Below, one piece after another: positions 43,230-50,646 of a stretch of 64,000 bases of DNA. The DNA is taken from NCBI GenBank assembly GCA_937121175.1, contig CAKZKD010000003.1:248001-312000 (forward strand), read 5' to 3'. The DNA is from an uncultured Flavobacteriales bacterium (GTDB lineage: Bacteria; Bacteroidota; Bacteroidia; Flavobacteriales_G; Salibacteraceae). The notes beneath the pieces were generated by a model. That model was given only the letters and a program-made list of their open reading frames with translations, made no database searches and had not been told where the DNA came from. Made by a program: the position numbers and the translations under genes. Numbering within the stretch: position 1 is the stretch's first letter; each line of letters opens with the position of its first letter.

Positions 43230-43237
43230 TATAATTG
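43230..43237 (+). promoter_or_regulatory. Putative -7 box of lipoprotein gene 2
   Basis: TATAATTG, one mismatch to TAnnTTTG. The same eight bases precede lipoprotein gene 4 (44795-44802). Confidence 0.4.
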
Positions 43238-43267
43238 CACCAATTCTAACTTATAAAATTTATTATT

Positions 43268-43489
43268 ATGAAAAAGTTTTTAATGATTGCAGCTGCAGGA
43301 TTGATGATAGCTGGAATGTCTTCTTGTAAAAAAGAGTACACATGTGAGTGCTGTACTACAGTAGCAGGTACAGAATCTTGTGCTTCTGCTAAAACTGCTA
43401 AATTGAAAAAGTCTGAAGCAGAAGACGCTTGTAACACAGGTACTTCTAGCGTAGCTGGAATCGAAACTAAATGTTCTATTAAAGAATAA
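43268..43489 (+). CDS. Cysteine-rich mini-lipoprotein 2
   Basis: A 73-residue paralogue of the gene at 42887 (lipobox MSSC, C20). It starts CKKEYTCECCTT, then TESCASAKTAKLKKSEAEDAC and TKCSIKE, so it has six cysteines after the lipidated one, two more than its relatives. Its leader (ATTCTAACTTATAAAATT) closely matches that of gene 1, which points to a fairly recent duplication including the promoter region. Own terminator; function unknown. Confidence 0.82.
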   Translation: MKKFLMIAAAGLMIAGMSSCKKEYTCECCTTVAGTESCASAKTAKLKKSEAEDACNTGTSSVAGIETKCSIKE

Positions 43490-43507
43490 GTTTCTTTCTA
43501 AGAATTT

Positions 43508-43538
43508 AAAAGCTCCGATTTATCGGAGCTTTTTTTTT
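43508..43538 (+). terminator. Terminator of lipoprotein gene 2
   Basis: AAAAGCTCCGA-TTTA-TCGGAGCTTTT with a T run. Confidence 0.9.
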
Positions 43539-43543
43539 GTTCA

Positions 43544-43551
43544 TACTTTTG
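43544..43551 (+). promoter_or_regulatory. Putative -7 box of lipoprotein gene 3 and the MauE-thioredoxin gene
   Basis: TACTTTTG (TAnnTTTG), 14 bases before the ATG at 43566. Confidence 0.5.
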
Positions 43552-43565
43552 GAAAAACGAAAATC

Positions 43566-43775
43566 ATGAATTTTAATACGTTATTGCTCTCAACCCTATG
43601 TATTGTTGTGCTTGTCGGTTGTAAAAAAGACTACACGTGTGAGTGCTCCGTGGGAAGCCAAACTATTGATGCTGTCACCACAAAACTTAAAAAGAAGGAA
43701 GCCCAAGATTGGTGTAATAATTTACAATCGAACACCAACGGCATCAATATCACTTGTAAGTTAGTAGAGGATTAA
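43566..43775 (+). CDS. Cysteine-rich mini-lipoprotein 3
   Basis: A 69-residue member of the family (lipobox LVGC, C19). The mature pattern is CKKDYTCECSV, then KLKKKEAQDWCNN and ITCKLVED, four cysteines after the anchor, exactly the spacing plan of gene 1. It is followed after 18 bases by the MauE-thioredoxin gene without a terminator, so the two form an operon. This links the lipoprotein family with a redox protein. Confidence 0.82.
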   Translation: MNFNTLLLSTLCIVVLVGCKKDYTCECSVGSQTIDAVTTKLKKKEAQDWCNNLQSNTNGINITCKLVED

Positions 43776-43793
43776 TTCCGTAAAATTTCGATA

Positions 43794-44729
43794 GTGTTTT
43801 CAAAGTCCTTTATTGCTAGATATATTCTGCAAATTTTAGTTTCAGTAGTTTTTTTGGCTTCTGCATGGTTGAAATTATATCCAATCGAACCGTTTGAGTT
43901 AACTCTTGTTGATTCAGGATTAGTGCCTTGGTCAATTGCACCGTACGCCGCTCGTTTATTGCTTTCGGTTGAAACATTCATTGGTGTCGGGTTACTTTTC
44001 AATACCAGATATACACTCGTATTATTAAAATCAGCCCTATACCTTACTTTATTTTTTTCAATTTATCTTTTGTTGCTTTGGCACTTTAGAGGAAACGATA
44101 TTAACTGTGGTTGCTTTGGAGCTAAATTGAGCCTTACTCCAATTGAATCTTTGGTTAAAAATGCGGTTCTAATCGTATTAATTTTAATTGCGATAAAATT
44201 ATATTCCCCAATTCAAAGAGGTTTTAAGTGGCTCTATGTTATCGGGCTACTTGGATTATGTGTAGCTCCTTTTGTATTAAACCCATTGGAAGGGTATTTC
44301 TCAACACCCGATAACACAGAGTATCCTTATGATTTTAAAAGCGAAATTATTCCCGATTCTATACTTTCTAAGGTTCCGTTTGATATTGAAAAAGGAACAT
44401 ACATTTTACCGTTTCTAAGTGTTACTTGTCCTCATTGCAAAGTAGCGGCACAAAAACTCACTGTGGCTAAGAGAAAGCACGAGTTACCACGAATACATGC
44501 GTTTTTTATTGGAGGTGAGAAAAAGATGGAGAAATTCCGTTTTGAGTCGAGCAGCGAATTGGATTACACCATGTATCAAGAAGAGTCTTTTTTTAAATTC
44601 AATAATGGAGTTTTACCTACAGTTCTCTTAGTGGTTGATGGTGAGGTAATTAGACGTTGGTCAGGTAGTGGATTCACTTACGAGGAAATTGGGAAAATAC
44701 CTGATTACGTGAAAGACTACGGTAAGTAA
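43794..44729 (+). CDS. MauE/DoxX-like membrane protein fused to a CPHC thioredoxin domain
   Basis: A 311-residue membrane protein, GTG start at 43794. The N-terminal MauE/DoxX-like part has about four helices (ILQILVSVVFLASAWLKL near residue 11 to LIVLILIAIKLY near 137) with NDINCGCFGAKLSL (C105, C107), the family cysteine pair. A fifth helix (about 147-163) leads to a periplasmic thioredoxin-like domain with active site TCPHC (C212, C215) and the cis-Pro loop VLPTVLLVVDGEVIRRW. CPHC is the DsbA active-site dipeptide and favours disulfide formation or exchange. The design resembles electron-transfer proteins such as VKOR-thioredoxin fusions. Co-transcribed with lipoprotein gene 3; gene 4 follows. 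Confidence 0.82.
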   Translation: MFSKSFIARYILQILVSVVFLASAWLKLYPIEPFELTLVDSGLVPWSIAPYAARLLLSVETFIGVGLLFNTRYTLVLLKSALYLTLFFSIYLLLLWHFRGNDINCGCFGAKLSLTPIESLVKNAVLIVLILIAIKLYSPIQRGFKWLYVIGLLGLCVAPFVLNPLEGYFSTPDNTEYPYDFKSEIIPDSILSKVPFDIEKGTYILPFLSVTCPHCKVAAQKLTVAKRKHELPRIHAFFIGGEKKMEKFRFESSSELDYTMYQEESFFKFNNGVLPTVLLVVDGEVIRRWSGSGFTYEEIGKIPDYVKDYGK

Positions 44730-44794
44730 ACTAATTGCCTGCGTATTTTACCCCAAATCGGCAGGGTGTCGTGAATTTGAAGAAAAAAAACAAG

Positions 44795-44802
44795 TATAAT
44801 TG
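44795..44802 (+). promoter_or_regulatory. Putative -7 box of lipoprotein gene 4
   Basis: TATAATTG, one mismatch to TAnnTTTG, 21 bases before the ATG. A TTTG (44776-44779) lies 15 bases upstream. Confidence 0.4.
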
Positions 44803-44823
44803 TACAAACAAACAATATTGAAA

Positions 44824-45054
44824 ATGAAAAAGTTAGGATTATTTATTGCCGCAGGACTAATGATTGGTGGGTTAAGTTCATGTGTAAAAGATTATGAATG
44901 CAAGTGTGTAACCACATTCAGTGATGGATCTGACTCACAAGAGGCAACACAAACTGTAAAAGGAACTAAAAAAACTTCTGAAGTTGCATGTGATGCTTTA
45001 GATGGTGAAACAAATGCCTTGGATGTTACCGCAACTACTGAGTGCTCAATCTAA
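44824..45054 (+). CDS. Cysteine-rich mini-lipoprotein 4
   Basis: A 76-residue lipoprotein. ATG at 44824 gives the signal MKKLGLFIAAGLMIGGLSSC (C20). The mature part keeps the family cysteine positions (VKDYECKCVTT, SEVACDAL, TECSI), although the sequence is the most divergent of the four, with more threonine and acidic residues. Own promoter box and terminator. Function unknown. Confidence 0.8.
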   Translation: MKKLGLFIAAGLMIGGLSSCVKDYECKCVTTFSDGSDSQEATQTVKGTKKTSEVACDALDGETNALDVTATTECSI

Positions 45055-45076
45055 TTAAATAGCAAGCACAAAATTT

Positions 45077-45103
45077 AAATCCCTCTTCGAGGGATTTTTT
45101 TTT
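45077..45103 (+). terminator. Terminator of lipoprotein gene 4
   Basis: AAATCCCTC-TTC-GAGGGATTT with a T run, in the gap to the convergent HhH gene. Confidence 0.85.
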
Positions 45104-45105
45104 GC

Positions 45106-47217
45106 CTAAAATTTCCAGATTAGTTGGCTTTTAATATCTACTCGATTACGTGTTTCAATCAAGTCCTTTCCACTGCCAAAGTAGGAGCGGTCTGCCAAAT
45201 AGGTTTGCCCAACTTTAAAATTTAAAGTGAGTCCATCTGTCATTTTATATCTAACGACACCATACACCCTGCTTCCGGTTAAATAGTATGCTGGTACATT
45301 AAATTGGTACAAAATATCGTGTTCGTAGGCATAGATTCTAGCATCGTAATTTGGAGCATCGAATAAAGCATATCTTATTTTTAAGGTCAACTTTTCCTCT
45401 AACAGATTAAAATAGAAGTCACTGTAGTACAAATACCCTAAGGCTTCTTGTTCTGGAAAATGTTGAAATTGCCTTACCTCAATTCTGGTTCTATAACCCA
45501 ACCAACGATTTAGTTCGGTACTATATTGAATTCTATATCTGTTCGACTTTTCTTCAGATAACACATTTATGTTTTGATCATCGATGGGAGAGTTTCTATC
45601 TCTAACTTCATTTCTGAATAATAGAATAATTTCGTTTTTTCGATTTGGTTTGTAGGTTACTTGACCACTATACTCACTTCCTTGCCCAGGTGCATCTGCT
45701 CTGTACGAGAGCCAAGGAAACTGATAAATATCGTAGAATGCGTTCACAACAACTTTCTTAACAGGATACATTTCTATCCCAAAATAAACCCCCGACTCGT
45801 TAATAACTCCATTTCGTTCGCCGAAGGCATTGGCATACTGAGAGCGATAATCTTTTTGGTAGTGCCGTTGCAGAATGCTCATTTTTAAACGACTATCTAG
45901 GTTTAACAGCGCTCCATTCATTGTAGCAACACCGCCTCCTACGTTTTGGGCAGTTTCTCCAAAGAAATGAAATTTACCCATGGTCCACTGGTAGTCAATT
46001 CCAACATTGGTTAGGCTATTACCCGTAAATTCATGATATTGATAATAGGATAAGTTGCGTTCAAAAGTTTGGCTATAATCCGATTGAATTCCTAGTATTC
46101 CAATTTGAAAGTTCTTCAAATCAAAACCAATACGTCCAGCCATAATGCGTTCTTCTATGGCGTCTTTATCTTCTAATTCGGAAGGCGTGCGGTGGAAACC
46201 ACTCAATTGGAAAGAACTAAAACTTGAAGCTTCTTCACCTGTAAGTGTATCCAAGGCGAGGTTAATGTTTCCATCAATATTTTTTTGAGAGTAGGCAACG
46301 GTCAAACTAATTTTATCGGTACCAATAACAGCCGCTGCTCCTCTTAAAAATAGGTTCTCATCTGCTGATGTATAAGGTCGAACCTGTTGAGCATAACGTT
46401 TTACGTTAACCGTTTGAGTAGGGGACTTTCTGAATCCGAAACCAGACCAAACCGTAAGGCCTTGTCCCATTTGCAATTGATAATCACCAAGTGCTAATTT
46501 CTTTACAGGTCCTAAATCTTGTAAGAACAAATGAGCAGAATAAAAATCGAATCCTTTTGTGTTGGTGCTATTGATAAACTCTTCGCCGGGGTCCTTTTCT
46601 CCTGTGATGCCCGCACTTATTTTTTTTCCATACCGAAATCTATATCGAGCATACAACCTATCAGGGCTGCCTAAGTACTTTGCATTCGGATTTTGGGAAA
46701 GTACAGAGTCAGCAACTTCATCATACCCAACTGCATTTGGCAATACTCGAGTATGACGCAAAATCATTTCATTTCTGCCATATTTAATAACGTTTTTGGG
46801 TTTTATTTTTCGTTTGGTTTCAACCTGCGTGATGGAGACAAAAGGCAGTATTTGTTGAATAATATCAGGTGTAAACCCTTCTATAGTTCGTAGTTCGTAT
46901 AAGGTTGCAAATCCTTGATTTTTAGATTGATAGAATAATAATTCTTGAATTTGAAAATCGTTAAGCAACTGTAAATCAGAAAGTTCATCTTTAGTTGCGG
47001 TATTTAAGTTAATTGGGTTTTCAAGATAATAATACAGCTGGTCGAAAAGAGTAGTGAGGTCAACTTCTTCGGCATCCATAGACTGCAATAAATACTCTAT
47101 TCTATCCTCAATAATTTTTGTGGATTCTTGCTCGGTTAGTTTGGTTTGTTGTGCTTGAAGTGCAAAGCAACTGAGCAGTAATCCTAAAATGAGAATATAA
47201 ACTCTAGAATTAGTCAT
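45106..47217 (-). CDS. Helix-hairpin-helix domain protein with outer membrane beta-barrel
   Basis: A 703-residue exported protein (signal to about residue 22, CFALQA). Residues about 70-135 resemble the paired helix-hairpin-helix of ComEA: NLNTATKDELSDLQLLNDFQ and FATLYELRTIEGFTPDIIQQ, but the GIG hairpin glycines needed for DNA contact are changed. The remaining 550 residues alternate short aromatic-rich strands (YRFRYGKKISAGITGEKD, LALGDYQLQMGQGLTVWSGF) and look like an outer membrane barrel, ending in LIWKF with terminal Phe. Its start overlaps the stop of the PorV/PorQ-like gene upstream by 8 bases. Function unknown. Confidence 0.75.
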   Translation of the reverse strand: MTNSRVYILILGLLLSCFALQAQQTKLTEQESTKIIEDRIEYLLQSMDAEEVDLTTLFDQLYYYLENPINLNTATKDELSDLQLLNDFQIQELLFYQSKNQGFATLYELRTIEGFTPDIIQQILPFVSITQVETKRKIKPKNVIKYGRNEMILRHTRVLPNAVGYDEVADSVLSQNPNAKYLGSPDRLYARYRFRYGKKISAGITGEKDPGEEFINSTNTKGFDFYSAHLFLQDLGPVKKLALGDYQLQMGQGLTVWSGFGFRKSPTQTVNVKRYAQQVRPYTSADENLFLRGAAAVIGTDKISLTVAYSQKNIDGNINLALDTLTGEEASSFSSFQLSGFHRTPSELEDKDAIEERIMAGRIGFDLKNFQIGILGIQSDYSQTFERNLSYYQYHEFTGNSLTNVGIDYQWTMGKFHFFGETAQNVGGGVATMNGALLNLDSRLKMSILQRHYQKDYRSQYANAFGERNGVINESGVYFGIEMYPVKKVVVNAFYDIYQFPWLSYRADAPGQGSEYSGQVTYKPNRKNEIILLFRNEVRDRNSPIDDQNINVLSEEKSNRYRIQYSTELNRWLGYRTRIEVRQFQHFPEQEALGYLYYSDFYFNLLEEKLTLKIRYALFDAPNYDARIYAYEHDILYQFNVPAYYLTGSRVYGVVRYKMTDGLTLNFKVGQTYLADRSYFGSGKDLIETRNRVDIKSQLIWKF

Positions 47218-48088
47218 TGCGATTTATTTGCCACCGAATGGCCATGTTAGGCACAAAGCCTAATGTTTGATGATATTCTGATGCCAAGTCAATTTCCCAA
47301 TCGTCAAGATTTATTCCAGCACCAAAAGAGACTTTTCGCTGTAAAGAATTAACTCCAAAACGAACATCAAATTTTTCGTGAACACCATACTCTGCGCCTG
47401 CTTTTATGTTGATTTTGGTTTCTAAATCTTTTTCAATTTCCAACACTGTTACCAATTTATCGTTGAATTGATAGCTCAACCCAGTTTTTAAAATGGTCGG
47501 AACTCTATCATTCAAATCTTTTTCAATACTCGTTCTTGTTGGGTTGTATATATGTACACCCAATGCAAATTCATCGGTGAGTTGTCCTCGTATTCCAAAT
47601 TGGCCAAAAAGTAGCCCCTTGCTTCCATAGGGTTCTGTAAATCTTGTTTGCAGGTAATCGAGTTGAATGCCCATCGAAAGAATTTCGCCAAATTGTTTTG
47701 CGAATGCCAAACCGAATTTATTCTCCGAAAATTGGTCGAAGCCATAAGAGGAAACATTTAAACCAATAACACCAATTTCTTTTAAGGGTATTGCAAATGC
47801 AGCTGCTTTGAGTCCAGTTTCTTTGAGTAGAAAGTTGTTTTTGTACGCTATTCCTGCAGCAAAACCTTTTACAGCTGCAAGCCCTGCCTGGTTATGGAAG
47901 TTTGAAAACACATTTTGAAAAGTAGAAGAGGCATTGCCCATAGCGGAAGCTCTGGAGCCAATAGGGTAGTTGTTGTTGGAACCTAAAACAGATTGACCAC
48001 AGCAAGTTGCAATCAAAACAACCAGAAACAATCTGTACCAGAATTTCATCTGTGCAAAATAGTGAAGAAGCTTCAGTGAATAGTTCAT
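47210..48088 (-). CDS. PorV/PorQ-like outer membrane protein
   Basis: A 292-residue outer membrane protein with signal peptide (about residues 1-35; a start nearer the hydrophobic part at MKFWYRLFLVVLIA is also possible). The beginning of the mature part, YPIGSRASAMGNASSTFQNVFSNFHNQAGLA, is the hallmark of FadL-fold PorV/PorQ-type proteins of Bacteroidota. Barrel strands fill the rest. It is the first gene of the pair with the HhH-barrel protein. It may serve as a partner or chaperone for it, an inference from the overlap. Confidence 0.75.
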   Translation of the reverse strand: MNYSLKLLHYFAQMKFWYRLFLVVLIATCCGQSVLGSNNNYPIGSRASAMGNASSTFQNVFSNFHNQAGLAAVKGFAAGIAYKNNFLLKETGLKAAAFAIPLKEIGVIGLNVSSYGFDQFSENKFGLAFAKQFGEILSMGIQLDYLQTRFTEPYGSKGLLFGQFGIRGQLTDEFALGVHIYNPTRTSIEKDLNDRVPTILKTGLSYQFNDKLVTVLEIEKDLETKINIKAGAEYGVHEKFDVRFGVNSLQRKVSFGAGINLDDWEIDLASEYHQTLGFVPNMAIRWQINRND

Positions 48089-48574
48089 TTATTGATTTGC
48101 CTCAAGTTCTTTTGCCGTATCGAGTACTTTGCTTTTCAAGTTGATTTTAAACTCTTCGACATTTTTATAGATGTTCTCATTGTGTGCTCCAATCATTTGA
48201 GCAGCTAAAATACCAGCATTTTTGGCTGCATTTAGTGCAACCGTAGCCACTGGAATTCCATTAGGCATTTGCAAAATCGAAAGAATACTATCCCAACCAT
48301 CAATCGAGTTACTCGATTTTATCGGAACTCCAATTACTGGTAACGACGTTAGTGATGCAGTCATTCCTGGTAAGTGAGCTGCACCGCCAGCTCCTGCTAT
48401 AATTACTTTTAGACCTCGTCCGTGGGCGTTTTTTGCGTAATCGAACATGCGCTCGGGAGTCCTGTGTGCAGATACCACTGTAATTTCGTATTCAACACCC
48501 AGCTCTTTAAGTACAACGGCAGCATCTTGCATTATTGGCAAGTCGCTTTTGCTGCCCATTATTATTCCAACCAT
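48089..48574 (-). CDS. purE: N5-carboxyaminoimidazole ribonucleotide mutase PurE
   Basis: A 161-residue enzyme that converts N5-CAIR to CAIR in purine synthesis. ATG at 48574 gives [17 protein letters not shown], the family start; an alternative at 48601 would overlap rlmB needlessly. Motifs: [14 protein letters not shown] and [20 protein letters not shown]. The partner purK is not adjacent. The stop is one base before the PorV-like gene. Confidence 0.95.
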   Translation of the reverse strand: MVGIIMGSKSDLPIMQDAAVVLKELGVEYEITVVSAHRTPERMFDYAKNAHGRGLKVIIAGAGGAAHLPGMTASLTSLPVIGVPIKSSNSIDGWDSILSILQMPNGIPVATVALNAAKNAGILAAQMIGAHNENIYKNVEEFKINLKSKVLDTAKELEANQ

Positions 48575-48575
48575 A

Positions 48576-49334
48576 TTATTTAAAATTTTGTTGACGTTCA
48601 ACTTCTGATAATATCATTCCGGTAGCAACTGCAACATTTAGTGAAGCCACTTTTCCTTGCATCGGTATTTTCGCAATTGCGTCAGCCTTTTCCAACGTTT
48701 TTTCATGCACTCCTTCGCCTTCATCGCCCATAATGATAGCAATTGGCCCTGTCAAATCCGTTTGATAAATGGTGTTGTCTGTTTTTTCAGAACTCGCAAC
48801 CAGCTTTACACCACTATCTTTTATAAGTTGAATGCTGCTACCAAAGTGAATTTCTTTGCAAATCGGAATATTGAAAACCGCTCCAGCAGACGTTCTAACT
48901 ACATCAGAATTAATTGGTACTGAGTTTCTTGCTGGAAGCATAATTGCATTTATACCCATGCATTCAGCGGTTCTTATCATAGAACCAAAGTTACGCACGT
49001 CCGTAATTCCGTCTAAAATCAAAATACGCGGAGTAATACCTTTTTCAATAAGTTGAGGCAAAACCTCTTCTATAGAATGGTTAGGAATTGGAGAAACAAA
49101 ACCGACAAAACCTTGATGATTTTTGGGAGTAATTCGGTACAATTTTTCTTGCGGAACTTCCTTTACAACAACACCAGCTTTGCGGGCTAGCTTTTTGAGT
49201 TCGTATGCATTATCTCCTTTTAACCCTTTTTGAACCAGTAGTTTATCAATAGTTTTTCCAGTTAAAATGGCTTCTTTTACGGGGTGAATTCCGTAGATTA
49301 AATTTTCGTTTTTTTCGTTGTCTCTTTCGAACAT
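48576..49334 (-). CDS. rlmB: 23S rRNA (guanosine-2'-O-)-methyltransferase RlmB
   Basis: A 252-residue SpoU-family enzyme. The N-terminal domain begins [20 protein letters not shown], the signature of RlmB-type enzymes. SPOUT motifs: [40 protein letters not shown] and [20 protein letters not shown]. It modifies G2251 in the peptidyl transferase P loop of 23S rRNA in E. coli; the same target is likely. One base separates it from purE. Confidence 0.93.
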   Translation of the reverse strand: MFERDNEKNENLIYGIHPVKEAILTGKTIDKLLVQKGLKGDNAYELKKLARKAGVVVKEVPQEKLYRITPKNHQGFVGFVSPIPNHSIEEVLPQLIEKGITPRILILDGITDVRNFGSMIRTAECMGINAIMLPARNSVPINSDVVRTSAGAVFNIPICKEIHFGSSIQLIKDSGVKLVASSEKTDNTIYQTDLTGPIAIIMGDEGEGVHEKTLEKADAIAKIPMQGKVASLNVAVATGMILSEVERQQNFK

Positions 49335-49336
49335 GC

Positions 49337-50611
49337 TTAGTAGCTATAAACTCTCCCTTGTCTCCAAGTATCAACCGCATTGTACCAAAACGATTTGTAT
49401 TCTGGACTTCTTTTTAGCCTAAAATCGTTATCGCTAAATGGGTTAAATGTTTTCGTAAAATTAAACGTTAAATTGGGTTGAGATTTACCGTTACCATATA
49501 TCCAACTTTCCCCAGAAATGGTTCTATAAATGTTGTCTGGTGGGCCAAAAACAGAATAAATGAGTCCTCTTTCGCTCTTCCAACCCGGTAAATGTGAAGT
49601 GAAAAATTCATTGGAATCTTCTATTCGTTTGTAATAATTACGAATCAATTCTCTTGATTTGTCTGGACTCGAAGTTCTATCCAACCAAAATTCATCGGCA
49701 GCATCTTGTGGGTCTTCAGCTTCGCTTATGGCTCTGTATTCCTTGTTGGTGCTGATAAATCGAATGGAAGGTAGCATGTCTTTGTGTTTTCTAATTTTAG
49801 GAAAATATTGGTCCACTCGTCGAATCGTTAAACCTTCGGTGGCATTCGAATCGGATTGAATATGGTACAAGCCTTCTTTTTTGAAGTTGGTAATAAAGGA
49901 ATTATTGGTATCGAGAATTACATAATAAAAGCTGTCCGGTTCAAAATCAAATCGTTTGGCATTGTAACTTACAAATGGGGGTGGAGAAAGCGGAAATTCT
50001 CTGTCGTAATATTTTACAATTAGACGTTGTATCATTTTATCGTTGTGTTGTATCCGAATTGGCCCGCTATTATTTACTTGGTATTTTACATGCGTTTGTC
50101 TGGTGGTAATGTTTTCCATTAAGTAATTCTGCCGATTTTGTCTTGAGGTTTTATCCAATTCAATCAATTTTTCTTCCTCAATTCCTCGGTTCATGTCTTT
50201 TACAATTACCCTAAGAATGTACCTTTTTGGGTAATCTGCATTTACGTTGAATTTACCGGTTATTGACTTAGCTACTTTATCGTTATTGATATCGGAAACC
50301 ATAAACGAAGCGGAATCAACTATCAGATTGGAGGTAAACGATTCGTACATCAAAAACATAAATTTGAGATTGGCCGTGTAGTCGTTTAGGTTTTCAGGTT
50401 TGTTGTACAATAGACCTGTGCTGTTTAATTGAAAATGAATTTCGCTGGTCGTGGGAGTCGAATGATAAACCGAAAAATTAGGTTTAATAATGAGTTCGCT
50501 TCCCTTGTACAATTTGGCGAAGTTGTACTTACTCATAGTTTGGTTACTGGCGCAAGAGGCTAATAGCCCAATCACCAAAACATACAACCCAATTGAGCGA
50601 AAAATACCCAT
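49337..50611 (-). CDS. GWxTD-domain lipoprotein
   Basis: A 424-residue lipoprotein (lipobox LLASC, cysteine at about residue 20). The C-terminal GWxTD domain is recognised from FFTSHLPGWKSERGLIYSVF and FGPPDNIYRTISGESWIYG, with GW followed by SER in place of TDR. The N-terminal two-thirds are beta-rich. Function unknown; GWxTD proteins are common in Bacteroidota and Acidobacteria. A -7 box lies only 4 bases before the ATG. The stop is 2 bases before rlmB. Confidence 0.85.
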   Translation of the reverse strand: MGIFRSIGLYVLVIGLLASCASNQTMSKYNFAKLYKGSELIIKPNFSVYHSTPTTSEIHFQLNSTGLLYNKPENLNDYTANLKFMFLMYESFTSNLIVDSASFMVSDINNDKVAKSITGKFNVNADYPKRYILRVIVKDMNRGIEEEKLIELDKTSRQNRQNYLMENITTRQTHVKYQVNNSGPIRIQHNDKMIQRLIVKYYDREFPLSPPPFVSYNAKRFDFEPDSFYYVILDTNNSFITNFKKEGLYHIQSDSNATEGLTIRRVDQYFPKIRKHKDMLPSIRFISTNKEYRAISEAEDPQDAADEFWLDRTSSPDKSRELIRNYYKRIEDSNEFFTSHLPGWKSERGLIYSVFGPPDNIYRTISGESWIYGNGKSQPNLTFNFTKTFNPFSDNDFRLKRSPEYKSFWYNAVDTWRQGRVYSY

Positions 50612-50615
50612 AAGA

Positions 50616-50623
50616 CAAAGGTA
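50616..50623 (-). promoter_or_regulatory. Putative -7 box of the GWxTD gene, 4 bases before ATG
   Basis: Minus-strand TACCTTTG (TAnnTTTG). The expected transcription start falls on the ATG itself, suggesting a leaderless mRNA. Confidence 0.5.
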
Positions 50624-50646
50624 GTTTTTAGTACCCTACTATCTGC

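Noticed and set aside
42887-45054. Cysteine-rich small genes as bacteriocins or metallothioneins
   Set aside because: All four have a clear lipobox, so they are membrane-anchored lipoproteins, and no immunity, modification or export genes of a bacteriocin locus are present.
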